Shown: piece after piece, positions 1 to 6,001 of the stretch
How positions within the stretch are numbered: the stretch's first letter is position 1
How the letters are laid out: each line of letters opens with the position of its first letter
NCBI GenBank assembly: GCA_031271875.1
Contig: JAISVD010000256.1
Coordinates: 1-6,774 of the forward strand
Origin: Spirochaetaceae bacterium
Lineage (GTDB): Bacteria > Spirochaetota > Spirochaetia > Treponematales > Treponemataceae
DNA: 6,774 nucleotides
Direction of reading: 5' to 3'
Made by a program: the position numbers and the translations under genes
The notes under the pieces: generated by a model
What the model was told of the DNA's origin: nothing
Databases searched by the model: none
What the model saw: the letters and a program-made list of their open reading frames with translations, nothing else

Positions 1-231
1 CCGCAAATTCCGTTCCCATTCAAACCATCGGTCAAGCAGAACCGATCCGGTACGGACGGTCTCCTTAGGCGGTTCCAGAGAGACGGATATGAGTTTTTTC
101 ATGTCGCTTTCGGAAAGAAAGCGCGAACAGAGTTCCATGAAATAGTCATAGCTGAAAGGAAGCGTCCCTCCCCCGGAAGCGGATTGATATATCCCCGGGA
201 GCTGCGCCATCAGATAGTAGTAACTGCTCAC
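1..231 (-). CDS. DUF2764-family V-ATPase operon protein (N-terminal part, runs off the window)
   Basis: The first 77 codons of a gene are visible; it continues past base 1. Translation begins V/M-SSYYYLMAQLPG and later reads FSYDYFMELCSRFLSESDMKKL, ending at the edge with DRWFEWERNLR. The opening S-x-YYYL-x-AQLPG is what I know from DUF2764 proteins, which in treponemes and some other bacteria lie between V-type ATPase subunits E and A. The start is a GTG at 229-231 that overlaps the TGA stop of the subunit E gene (GTGA, 228-231), which suggests translational coupling and one operon. The role of this family in the ATPase is not established; it may be an assembly or accessory factor (inference). 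Subunit A would be expected next, outside the window. Confidence 0.8.
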   Translation of the reverse strand, partial: MSSYYYLMAQLPGIYQSASGGGTLPFSYDYFMELCSRFLSESDMKKLISVSLEPPKETVRTGSVLLDRWFEWERNLR

Positions 232-881
232 TGGGCCGCTCCGTTCTCCGGAGAACCCCCTTCGCCAATCTCCTTTGCCGCCGCTTTGAGTATCTCGGTA
301 ATGCGGGGATTCAGATAGGAGGAAAAAAGTTCCGCCACAGCTTCCGCCGAGAAGTCATAGTAGGCCGCGCCGTTTTTGACGCCAACCCGGAATCCGGCTG
401 AGAGGGAGTGGTCTGGTTTTATCTCCAGCCCCTTTGCCAGTTCATCTTTGAGGGCGCTTTTGAAGCCCGATTCAACGGCGGCGAGGTCTTTTTCAGACAG
501 CAGGACCGATACGGAATCAGCGTCCTCCTCTTTGAACCAGTTTTTTATAACATCAGGGATAAGGGTTTTGAGGGTCGAGGGATCGAAAGCCTTTGCGGTT
601 TCCGAAGCAACCAGCGCCGTAAGTTCGGCAACGATACTGTCTCTGAAGGAGATGATAAGATTACGGGCAGCCTGCCGGATTGATGCGATACCGGCCTTTT
701 CGGCCCGGTCGTTTTCGGTTTTTGCTTTTGCCATGATATAGGCGGCGTTCTTTTCCGCCTCCTGAACGATCGCTGACGCTTTCTTTTCAGCCTCCGCAAC
801 AATGGCGGCGGCGGAGGTTTCAGCAGATTCAACGCCGTCCTTTTTGATTTTATCAATCAGTTCCTGTAGTTGAACGTCCAT
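228..881 (-). CDS. atpE: V-type ATP synthase/ATPase subunit E
   Basis: Encodes 217 residues of the peripheral-stalk subunit E of a V-type (A/V) rotary ATPase, which couples ATP to H+ or Na+ movement at the cytoplasmic membrane. The first ~90 residues are a long Ala/Glu/Lys-rich helix (VAEAEKKASAIVQEAEK, AYIMAKAKTENDRAEKAG), the coiled-coil part that pairs with the partner stalk subunit. The C-terminal part (~100-200) is the globular domain and carries GFRVGVKNGAAYYDFS followed by a helix ending SSYLNPRITEIL, typical of bacterial subunit E. The length is at the upper end for the family (about 180-220). I chose the ATG at 879-881 rather than the GTG at 891-893 because GAGGGG lies just upstream of the ATG and would fall inside the longer form. 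The gene is probably first in the operon, followed with a 4-base overlap by the DUF2764 gene. The symbol could equally be ntpE. Confidence 0.88.
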   Translation of the reverse strand: MDVQLQELIDKIKKDGVESAETSAAAIVAEAEKKASAIVQEAEKNAAYIMAKAKTENDRAEKAGIASIRQAARNLIISFRDSIVAELTALVASETAKAFDPSTLKTLIPDVIKNWFKEEDADSVSVLLSEKDLAAVESGFKSALKDELAKGLEIKPDHSLSAGFRVGVKNGAAYYDFSAEAVAELFSSYLNPRITEILKAAAKEIGEGGSPENGAAQ

Positions 882-1089
882 AGAACCCCTCACAATAAAA
901 TAGTACCGGAAGCGGTTAACTCCGGAATTTTGAAACCGCGCTGTCTGATAAGGTATAGGAGAAAGCCGTCATTCTTCTAACACTGAAGATAACGCCTCTT
1001 CTCAAAATTGCATGGTTTAAGAATATACTTATATAAAAAAAAAAGCAACCATAATAAAAAACTTCCGTGCTGCATCGAGTCGGTGCGGA
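882..1089 (-). promoter_or_regulatory. galM-to-V-ATPase intergenic region, presumed V-ATPase promoter
   Basis: These 208 bases separate galM from subunit E on the same strand and should hold the end of the galM transcript and the V-ATPase promoter. On the minus strand there is a run of ten T (1044-1035) followed by TATATT (1027-1022), a possible -10. The best -35 candidates (TTGC-like, 1050-1043) are weak or badly spaced. A second candidate is TTGAGA, 17 bases, TGTTAG further downstream. A T-run follows a poor hairpin (1072-1086), so a terminator for galM is not convincing. No ORF or RNA gene is recognised here. Confidence 0.3.
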
Positions 1090-2124
1090 TCACCAGCTGA
1101 AACCGTATACGGTCAGCGCCTCAAGGACCTTCCCGGCGTGGAGAGTGCTGTCGGGGAATTCGGGCCTGTTGGGGGCGTCGGGGAACTGCTGAGTCTCAAG
1201 GCAGAAACCGCCGTGTTTTTCATAGGGGACTCCCAGTTTTCCGGTGATTCCGCCGAGGCCGTTACCGGTATAGAACTGGACTCCCGGCCGGTTTGTGGCG
1301 ACAATCATGCGCCGGCCTGTTTCAGGTTCGTGGACGGTCGCGCAGACGGTGAGCTTGCCCGTGGTTCCGTTAATGACATAACACTCGTCATACCCTCCCC
1401 TGGTACGGGTGATATCCTGTCCGATGGTCTTTGCGGTACGGAAGTCCCAGGGGGTTCCCTCCACGGGAAGGAACTTTCCCGTGGGAATGTAGTCCCCGTC
1501 GGTTTCAACGACGGAATCGCAGTTGAGGGTAATCTCATGGTCCAGAACAGTGCTCCGCCCGGCCCCCCGGAGATTGAAATAGCTGTGGTTTGTCAGGTTG
1601 ACAGGGGTGTCCCTGTCGGTTTTCGCACGGTAGTGCATTTCGATCTCGTTATGCTTGTTAAGCAGATAGGTCACTTCCATATTAAGGTTTCCCGGAAACC
1701 CCTGATCACCGTTTTCACTGAGCAGGGAGAACCTGATACCTGCGCCGTTCTTTGTTTCCACCGGTTTGGGTTCCCACAATCTGACATTATATCCCAGCCA
1801 GCCGCTGTGGAGGGTATGGTTCCCCAGATTTTTATCCAGAAAATAGTCTTTCCCGTTAAGATTGAACCGCGCGCTTCCGATTCTATTAGCAAAACGTCCC
1901 ACGATTGCGCCGAAACAGGCGGAGGGGCATCGTATATAACCGTCAAGTGTAGAGAAGCCGAGGGTAATGTCGTCTTTCCGTCCGCAGCGGGAGGGAAGGA
2001 TGATGCTTGTTATGGTACAGCCGAAATTGGTTACGGAAAAAGCCATATCGCTGTTGGAAATGGTAAAGAGGCGCACTTTTTCGCCGCCGGAGAGTACACC
2101 GAATGCGCGCTCTTTTATTTTCAT
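1090..2124 (-). CDS. galM: aldose 1-epimerase (mutarotase)
   Basis: Encodes 344 residues, the usual length for GalM. The enzyme interconverts alpha and beta anomers of hexoses such as galactose and glucose in the cytoplasm and feeds the Leloir pathway or glycolysis. Family landmarks in order are FGCTITSIILP (34-44), GFSTLDGY (56-63), GRFANRIGSARF (76-87, conserved Arg81), NHTLHSG (102-108, His106), VNLTNHSYFNL (175-185, catalytic acid His180), GGYDECY (243-249, Asp246), and GFCLETQQFPDAPN (306-319, catalytic base Glu310). All catalytic positions are intact. The ATG at 2122-2124 follows GAGGAGG with a 6-base gap; an in-frame ATG 33 bases upstream has no such site. There is no signal peptide. 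No other galactose gene is nearby, so it is probably a stand-alone gene. It diverges from the J-domain gene and shares its promoter region. Confidence 0.95.
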   Translation of the reverse strand: MKIKERAFGVLSGGEKVRLFTISNSDMAFSVTNFGCTITSIILPSRCGRKDDITLGFSTLDGYIRCPSACFGAIVGRFANRIGSARFNLNGKDYFLDKNLGNHTLHSGWLGYNVRLWEPKPVETKNGAGIRFSLLSENGDQGFPGNLNMEVTYLLNKHNEIEMHYRAKTDRDTPVNLTNHSYFNLRGAGRSTVLDHEITLNCDSVVETDGDYIPTGKFLPVEGTPWDFRTAKTIGQDITRTRGGYDECYVINGTTGKLTVCATVHEPETGRRMIVATNRPGVQFYTGNGLGGITGKLGVPYEKHGGFCLETQQFPDAPNRPEFPDSTLHAGKVLEALTVYGFSW

Positions 2125-2168
2125 GGGAAACCTCCTCAAAAACGCAGACAGTTCCATAATATACCGGA

Positions 2169-2197
2169 ATTATAATATTGCATAGAGGGATAATACA
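2169..2197 (-). promoter_or_regulatory. candidate galM promoter
   Basis: On the minus strand a perfect TATAAT lies at 2174-2169. The hexamer 17 bases upstream (TGTATT, 2197-2192) is a poor -35, so the call rests mainly on the -10 and on its place 45 bases before the galM start. It overlaps the divergent promoter of the J-domain gene, so the two genes may compete for polymerase. Confidence 0.45.
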
Positions 2198-2206
2198 GTA
2201 TATAGT
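2178..2206 (+). promoter_or_regulatory. candidate promoter of the J-domain gene
   Basis: TTGCAT (2178-2183), a 17-base spacer, then TATAGT (2201-2206, 5 of 6 to consensus). Transcription would start near 2213, leaving a very short leader that contains the ribosome binding site AGGAGA (2214-2219). The -10 sits in an imperfect palindrome (ATAC-AG-TATA-TA-GTAT, 2193-2208) that could be an operator, although no regulator is suggested by the sequence. Confidence 0.45.
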
Positions 2207-2226
2207 ATGTTGCAGGAGATACGTTT

Positions 2227-2715
2227 GTGAACAGTATGTTTGACCGCCTCGGTTCGATACTCCGCTCATATCTCGATAATGATGGACAGGATATTTTTTC
2301 CAACGGAAAGTCCCAGGGCAGAAATCCGGACCCTGACTATCAGGCAGCTTATGACGAACTGAATGATTACCTGAATGACGAAGATGACCACAGTACCGCT
2401 TACGACCGCTTTACGGGCAGGGAACGGAAAGCGGGAAATACCCATCAGAAGGTTCCTCCCCGGCAGCCGAAAGAGACTGTTCCCAGGGACAGGGTGCCCA
2501 CGGAGCTGTACCGGGATTTCATACGCCTGGGACTCAAACCCGGGGCCTCTCTGGAGCATTGCAAAAAAGCACATAAAAATCTGCTGAAACAACACCATCC
2601 GGACAAGCACGCAGGGAATCCCTTTGCGCTGAACCGGGCCACGGAGATGTCTTCGTCGATAAACGCCTCTTTTCAGCGTATTTCATACTGGTACAAAACG
2701 GGCAGTGTTGAATAA
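2227..2715 (+). CDS. J-domain (DnaJ-like) co-chaperone protein
   Basis: Encodes 162 residues with a J domain at the C-terminus, about residues 92-156. Helix I reads ELYRDFIRLGL, helix II runs through LEHCKKAHKNLLKQH, the diagnostic HPD motif is at 124-126 (HHPDKHAGN), and helix III is around NRATEMSSSINASFQRIS. J domains bind DnaK-type Hsp70 and stimulate its ATPase. This protein has none of the G/F, zinc-finger or C-terminal substrate-binding regions of true DnaJ, so it is a specialised J protein whose target is unknown. Residues 1-90 are polar and acidic (DYQAAYDELNDYLNDEDD) and probably flexible; they may carry the targeting role (inference). The GTG start at 2227 lies 7 bases after AGGAGA. 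An ATG three codons later is too far from that site. I see no signal peptide or membrane segment. It diverges from galM with no evident functional link. Confidence 0.82.
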   Translation: MNSMFDRLGSILRSYLDNDGQDIFSNGKSQGRNPDPDYQAAYDELNDYLNDEDDHSTAYDRFTGRERKAGNTHQKVPPRQPKETVPRDRVPTELYRDFIRLGLKPGASLEHCKKAHKNLLKQHHPDKHAGNPFALNRATEMSSSINASFQRISYWYKTGSVE

Positions 2716-2751
2716 CCTTAGCGTTTTTTATCAAAAATATGTGCCAGCCCT

Positions 2752-2991
2752 CACGTTCGTTTCATAAAAAATAATAGAAACATCCAAGTCATTTAAAAAG
2801 AGTGTTTTGAGGATTTTAAGTAAAATTTAAGAATGATTGAAGGTTGCATTTGTCAAAAAAACAATAACATTGCCCTTTTATCCGTTTTTAATTAACGAGA
2901 TAAAAAATATCTCGGACATGCTTGGGCAGGTTCAATATCTCTGAAAATCGCTGATCATATACATCTTAAAAAAATTTATGAAACGAACGTG
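2752..2991. repeat. 240-bp segment bounded by 17-bp perfect inverted repeats (MITE-like)
   Basis: CACGTTCGTTTCATAAA at 2752-2768 is the exact reverse complement of 2975-2991. The match stops abruptly on both sides. The interior is A+T-rich and codes for nothing recognisable, so the shape is that of a miniature inverted-repeat element or the shell of a deleted insertion sequence. A clean target-site duplication is not seen: CCC lies just outside each end, but with a one-base offset on the left. It could also be a chance or regulatory inverted repeat, though 17 perfect bases at this distance is unlikely by chance. Confidence 0.45.
2896..2914. repeat. 7-bp stem hairpin inside the inverted-repeat segment
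   Basis: CGAGATA (2896-2902) and TATCTCG (2908-2914) flank a five-A loop. It is a perfect small stem-loop without a following T-run, so it is not a standard terminator. It may be part of the fold of the surrounding 240-bp element. Confidence 0.45.
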
Positions 2992-3238
2992 CCCACAGGT
3001 TGACCTTTTCTTTTAAACGATAGTATCATTATCTCCAATGAAACATAACAATATAGCTTCTTTATAGAACATATTTTTTTCGGTACCACAACCCCCATGG
3101 TTCCAAAATTATCCTGTCGGAAATAGCGGTTATATCAAACCGCAAACATTATGAAACCTTTCTTCACCATGTCAAGCACTTAACAGCATATTTCCCTTGT
3201 TTTTATCCTAATTCAGTATTATTTTCGTCCCCAAATAT

Positions 3239-3368
3239 TCCCATAGACACTTTCAGAGTTCCCAAAAAGATAAAATACACTCCCCCAAATTCAAGGAATA
3301 TGTTCCCGAACATATTTTACATGTCCGCAAGGAAAATTTACATATCCGTGAATATTTTTAAAACTCCC
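3239..3368. repeat. degenerate tandem units with 21-base average period
   Basis: The trinucleotide TCC occurs exactly seven times in this stretch, starting at 3239, 3260, 3281, 3304, 3324, 3345 and 3365. The steps are 21, 21, 23, 20, 21 and 20 bases, a mean of 21.0, or two turns of B-DNA. The fourth to sixth units also share an A/T-rich tail (ATTTTACAT, ATTTACAT, TTTTTAAAA). The uneven steps break any reading frame, so this is unlikely to be protein repeat coding. It reads as an old, diverged tandem repeat or a helically phased structure. Confidence 0.4.
3297..3316. repeat. 20-bp palindrome
   Basis: AATATGTTC, then CC, then GAACATATT: two perfect 9-bp arms with a 2-base centre. It spans one junction of the 21-base units and covers the first ATG of the decayed ORF downstream. 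It could be an operator-like site; no cognate regulator can be named. Confidence 0.45.
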
Positions 3369-3662
3369 GCAGGGATTTTCAGCGTAACATCGCCGACGGA
3401 AATGCTGAAAGATCAAATCGCTGGTTTTGAAACGGCGTTGGCGACTTTTAACAATCCCAACCACGGCAAGGTGGACATGGCGAACAAGAATGGGGCGAAA
3501 AAAGCCCTTGTCAGTGCCTTGCGGACTTATGTGCAGGGTTTTATTGTTCGGAACCCCAAGGTTTCCTACATGCCCTCCCCTGGCGGATGCGATTCCCGCA
3601 GGAAAAGAAACCCACATAAACAGAACAACATTTGGCATTGTTATGATTGCCGGAAGGAATAG
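3300..3662 (+). pseudogene. fragment of a conserved spirochaete-type hypothetical protein
   Basis: An open frame of 120 codons in which only the middle looks like a genuine protein. Residues ~28-89 (3381-3566) include LKDQIAGFETALATFNNPNHG, KVDMANKNGAKKALVSALR and TYVQGFIVRNPKVS. From memory this matches the helical core of a family common in treponemes and some other gut bacteria, normally inside a ~200-residue protein. The N-terminal 27 residues are read through the A+T-rich 21-base units. The last ~30 residues (MPSPGGCDSRRKRNPHK...) do not resemble the family. There is no good ribosome binding site at the first ATG, where AAGGA is only 2 bases away. I infer an internal remnant left by deletion or insertion on both sides, not a working gene. 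The family match has not been checked by a search. Confidence 0.5.
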
Positions 3663-3677
3663 TAAGGAGGAATTAAG

Positions 3678-3956
3678 ATGACGTATTATGAGCTTCACGT
3701 ACAGGTATCGTATGGAGATGTAAAAAAAGGAACGGTAAAACTTTTTAAGCATGAAGGTACTGAAATGCCTGAAGATCGGAATGTAATGGATTACGGTGGG
3801 TGTGATTACAATCATTTCCATCAAACCTATGAAGATGCTGTTTCAGAGTATCGTAGAGAAGAGTCAGCATGGGTAGAACAGTCACGCTATTCTGGAAAGG
3901 TCTATATGGATTTTAACGATTATGTTTGTGGGACACATCAAAGCGTTTATAACTAA
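3678..3956 (+). CDS. hypothetical protein, 92 residues, unknown function
   Basis: I do not recognise this protein. It is small, probably cytoplasmic (no signal peptide or membrane segment), acidic and strikingly rich in tyrosine and other aromatics (MTYYELHVQVSYGDV, MDYGGCDYNHFHQTYEDA, KVYMDFNDY). The opening alternation YELHVQVSYG suggests a beta strand; HFHQTYEDAVSEYRREES suggests a helix. It has two cysteines. The case for a real gene is the Shine-Dalgarno AAGGAGG (3664-3670) 7 bases before the ATG, and codon choice that, although A+T-rich, reads as protein. Its base composition is clearly lower in G+C than galM or nudC, which fits horizontal acquisition or an accessory origin. It follows the decayed fragment directly and faces the secreted-protein gene. 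No promoter of its own is evident. Confidence 0.6.
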   Translation: MTYYELHVQVSYGDVKKGTVKLFKHEGTEMPEDRNVMDYGGCDYNHFHQTYEDAVSEYRREESAWVEQSRYSGKVYMDFNDYVCGTHQSVYN

Positions 3957-4028
3957 AGAAGTTGAGAGAATTAGGGAGATTTTCTGAGGATTGGTATTTT
4001 TGTCTCGAATAATGTTCTGTGTTTTGTT

Positions 4029-4931
4029 TCAATTTTTTGAATCACTGTTGGTATCCCACTGAAAATCGAGTTCCATGAATTCCAGCGGCGGGTTCCGCTG
4101 TGGACGGCGCATTCCGTTATGGGTACTGATTTCGTTTTCCAGGTCGGTTATGGCCGAGCGGGTTATCCAGGGTTCCGCAAAGGAGAGGATGGTTCCATCG
4201 GCGGAGAGATGAAAAGGAAGTTCCGGTTTGCCGGGATTGTCCAGAATCAGGGTATCCTGAGTCCGGGTATAGGCGATTTTTTCGGGGTTACGGACAAGCC
4301 GACTCCGGCCGGTGGTACAGGTGTAGGTATTTCCTGCGAGGCGCAGGAATTTGACGACCTCATATTCGTTTCCCTCATCCATAATGAAAGCGACAGTGTC
4401 AGGATCATATTCCATATCCGTCAGCCAGTAATGGATGCGGTACATATGGGTCGGGGTGAAATAGTACCCATGCGCCTCCCGGCTGTACCGGGGGGCCTCG
4501 ATCATGATGGCGTTGGCGTTTCCCCCTGCCCGCCAGAACCCCGAAAGCGGTTCTCCCGATGACGGAGGGGTGTCCCGTACCAGAAAATCGAGGTAGAGTT
4601 CATTCTGTCCGATATAAACAGGGATCACGGAACTTTTCCTGCTGTCGGGATAGGTGACTGTCAGCGTCCCGGAGAGCATTCCATCTTCGCCGGGGGTATA
4701 CTTCCAGGTATAACCGGAGAGTTCATCGTAATACCAGCCATACCATGTTTTGAGAACAAACGTCAGTTCCCCCGGAGAAGCGTCTCCGGTTCCGGCAAAG
4801 CGGATGATACGGGTTTTATTCTCCCATATCCCCTCAGCGGTCTGGCCTTCAAGGGGAAGCGGCCGGGCGAAAGGATATATATAAAGAAGAAAGATCAGAA
4901 AGATGGCACTGTTCCGTCCGTGTATGTCCAT
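4029..4931 (-). CDS. secreted hypothetical protein, beta-rich, 300 residues
   Basis: I do not recognise a named family. An N-terminal signal peptide is clear: MDIHGRNS, then a hydrophobic core AIFLIFLLYIYPFA (9-22), with cleavage probably before or near residue 30. There is no lipobox cysteine, so it is likely periplasmic or surface-exposed rather than a lipoprotein. The mature part is rich in short beta-type segments and aromatics (TWYGWYYDELSGYTWKY, 62-78). Two G-x-W openings occur, GIW at 34-36 and GFW at 131-133, each followed by a strand and an aromatic patch (AHGYYFTPTHMYRIHYW, 153-169), which suggests a duplicated beta module. A polar tail follows. The start at 4931 has only a weak purine-rich site upstream (AGAAGA). 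The gene lies 97 bases downstream of nudC on the same strand and may be co-transcribed with it. Confidence 0.7.
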   Translation of the reverse strand: MDIHGRNSAIFLIFLLYIYPFARPLPLEGQTAEGIWENKTRIIRFAGTGDASPGELTFVLKTWYGWYYDELSGYTWKYTPGEDGMLSGTLTVTYPDSRKSSVIPVYIGQNELYLDFLVRDTPPSSGEPLSGFWRAGGNANAIMIEAPRYSREAHGYYFTPTHMYRIHYWLTDMEYDPDTVAFIMDEGNEYEVVKFLRLAGNTYTCTTGRSRLVRNPEKIAYTRTQDTLILDNPGKPELPFHLSADGTILSFAEPWITRSAITDLENEISTHNGMRRPQRNPPLEFMELDFQWDTNSDSKN

Positions 4932-5028
4932 ACAGTATCTTCTATCGGCGGGAAGCCGGGAATTCTTGAGTCTCAGGGATCGCCTGGAGCGGAAGGTATG
5001 TATGGGGACAGAGCTTTTACACTGCTAT

Positions 5029-5808
5029 TTACATTCCGTCCCTGAATATGCGGATCATCTCCCCGGTGAGGCTGATCCCGTCATCTTCAAAAGATATCTC
5101 ACCCCGCGGCATCCACCACGCTTCTGACAGTTCTCTGGTATCGAGGGTGATTGCGGGACTTCCGTCAAGTTCCGCGAAATAACCGAGCAGGAGGCTTCCC
5201 GAAAGTCCCCAGGGCTGGCTTTTGTAGTAGGTTATATGTTTTACCCTGAGTCCTGTCTCCTCAAACACTTCCCGTTCCACTGTTGATTCGGCGTTCTCCC
5301 CTATTTCGGTAAAACCCGCCAGGAGCGACTCCCGCCGGTATTCTCCGTGGGCGTATTTTGACAGAAGCAGCCTGTCCCCGTCGGTTACCGCCACAATGAC
5401 CGCCGGGGATATTTTCGGATATATGACATTTCCGCAGGAGGGACACAGGAGCGCCCGTTCAGTGAGGCTCTTCTGCGACAGATGGCCGCACCTTCCGCAG
5501 AAACGGTTGTCCCGATACCAGACAGAGAGGTGGAAAGCGGTTATCCCCGCGAAGGCTGCGGTACGGGAAGAGCTGCCCCGCAGGCTGCGGACGGGTTCGA
5601 AGGAGAAACCTTTTGGGAGCGGCGCTCCGGTTTCAGCGAGAAAATAGTTGTCATCATCGATGGAAAAAAGGTAGGTGACCGGACAGGAACCTTCAGGAAA
5701 CAGCGAATATGAGGGGAAAAAGGAACCCCCTTCGCTTCCCTTCGGGAGGCCGCTCCCTTTTTGGGATGGGGAGTATTGTACCGCCACCATATTCTCGCGG
5801 AACAGCAT
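5029..5808 (-). CDS. nudC: NudC-type NAD(H) pyrophosphatase (Nudix hydrolase)
   Basis: Encodes 259 residues, close to E. coli NudC (257). The family cleaves NADH/NAD+ to nicotinamide mononucleotide plus AMP and removes NAD caps from RNA 5' ends. Parts in order are an N-terminal domain (1-~95), a zinc ribbon with CGRC (104-107) and CPSC (122-125), and a Nudix fold. The Nudix box is complete: G165-x5-E171-x7-R179-E180-V-x-E183-E184-x-G186-L. The NADH-specific motif SQPWPFPxS appears as SQPWGLSGS (197-205): SQPW is kept, but the PFP part is changed. Start choice: the frame stays open upstream to 6084, but that extension is Arg/Pro-rich out-of-frame sequence. The ATG at 5806-5808 follows AAAAGGAG at a suitable distance and gives the family length. 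ATG 5788-5790 is a weaker alternative. The gene lies downstream of a short ORF behind an OhrR-type operator. Confidence 0.9.
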   Translation of the reverse strand: MLFRENMVAVQYSPSQKGSGLPKGSEGGSFFPSYSLFPEGSCPVTYLFSIDDDNYFLAETGAPLPKGFSFEPVRSLRGSSSRTAAFAGITAFHLSVWYRDNRFCGRCGHLSQKSLTERALLCPSCGNVIYPKISPAVIVAVTDGDRLLLSKYAHGEYRRESLLAGFTEIGENAESTVEREVFEETGLRVKHITYYKSQPWGLSGSLLLGYFAELDGSPAITLDTRELSEAWWMPRGEISFEDDGISLTGEMIRIFRDGM

Positions 5809-6001
5809 GACAACGCTCTCCTTTTGAGGCTGCTTTGGGGCGTATTCAGTGTGAAAAACGGAAGGGAATAGCTCCTGGATCAGTTTGAATATCCTCCTTA
5901 CCGCCGGTATGGGATGCGATAAACCCAATAATAGTGTTCTGTCAATCCATAACGTTTTGCCATCGCCGAAGTCAGTATAGTTATACACCCCAGGAAATCT
6001 G

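Larger units (their letters stand above)
2716..3299. other. 584-base A+T-rich non-coding stretch with repeats and hairpins
   Basis: No credible gene is seen on either strand; open frames are short, lack ribosome binding sites and have unnatural composition. Contents are a 240-bp segment bounded by 17-bp inverted repeats (2752-2991), and hairpins at 2896-2914, 3082-3104 (GGTACCA/TGGTTCC, one mismatch) and 3126-3143 (GCGGTT/AACCGC). The start of a 21-base-periodic run lies from 3239. No tRNA, CRISPR or clear terminator is recognised. The composition contrasts with the G+C-rich genes on either side, which suggests an accessory or decayed insertion. Confidence 0.6.

Noticed and set aside
1072..1086. 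GCATCGAGTCGGTGC, resembling the terminal hairpin of Cas9 guide scaffolds
   Set aside because: No repeat array, Cas gene or rest of a tracrRNA is present. The stem is 5 bp with a wobble on one strand and a mismatch on the other, so the likeness is chance.
1138..2175. Long plus-strand open frame antisense to galM
   Set aside because: Its translation is Gly/Val/Phe-rich shadow sequence with no domain, while the opposite strand gives a complete GalM with all catalytic residues.
2194..2207. TACAGTATATAGTA between galM and the J-domain gene as a third OhrR box
   Set aside because: The half-sites are one base closer than in the two real boxes and the central ATTAAAT core is missing.
2929..2945. 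GGTTCAATATC as a tRNA T-loop
   Set aside because: The flanking bases do not form a T-stem and no acceptor or anticodon arm can be placed around it.
3239..3368. CRISPR array
   Set aside because: The units are only about 21 bases, highly diverged, and have no conserved repeat alternating with unique spacers.
4021..4036. TTCAATTTTTTGAA as a terminator between the convergent genes
   Set aside because: It is a short A/T palindrome overlapping the stop of the secreted-protein gene, with no G+C stem.
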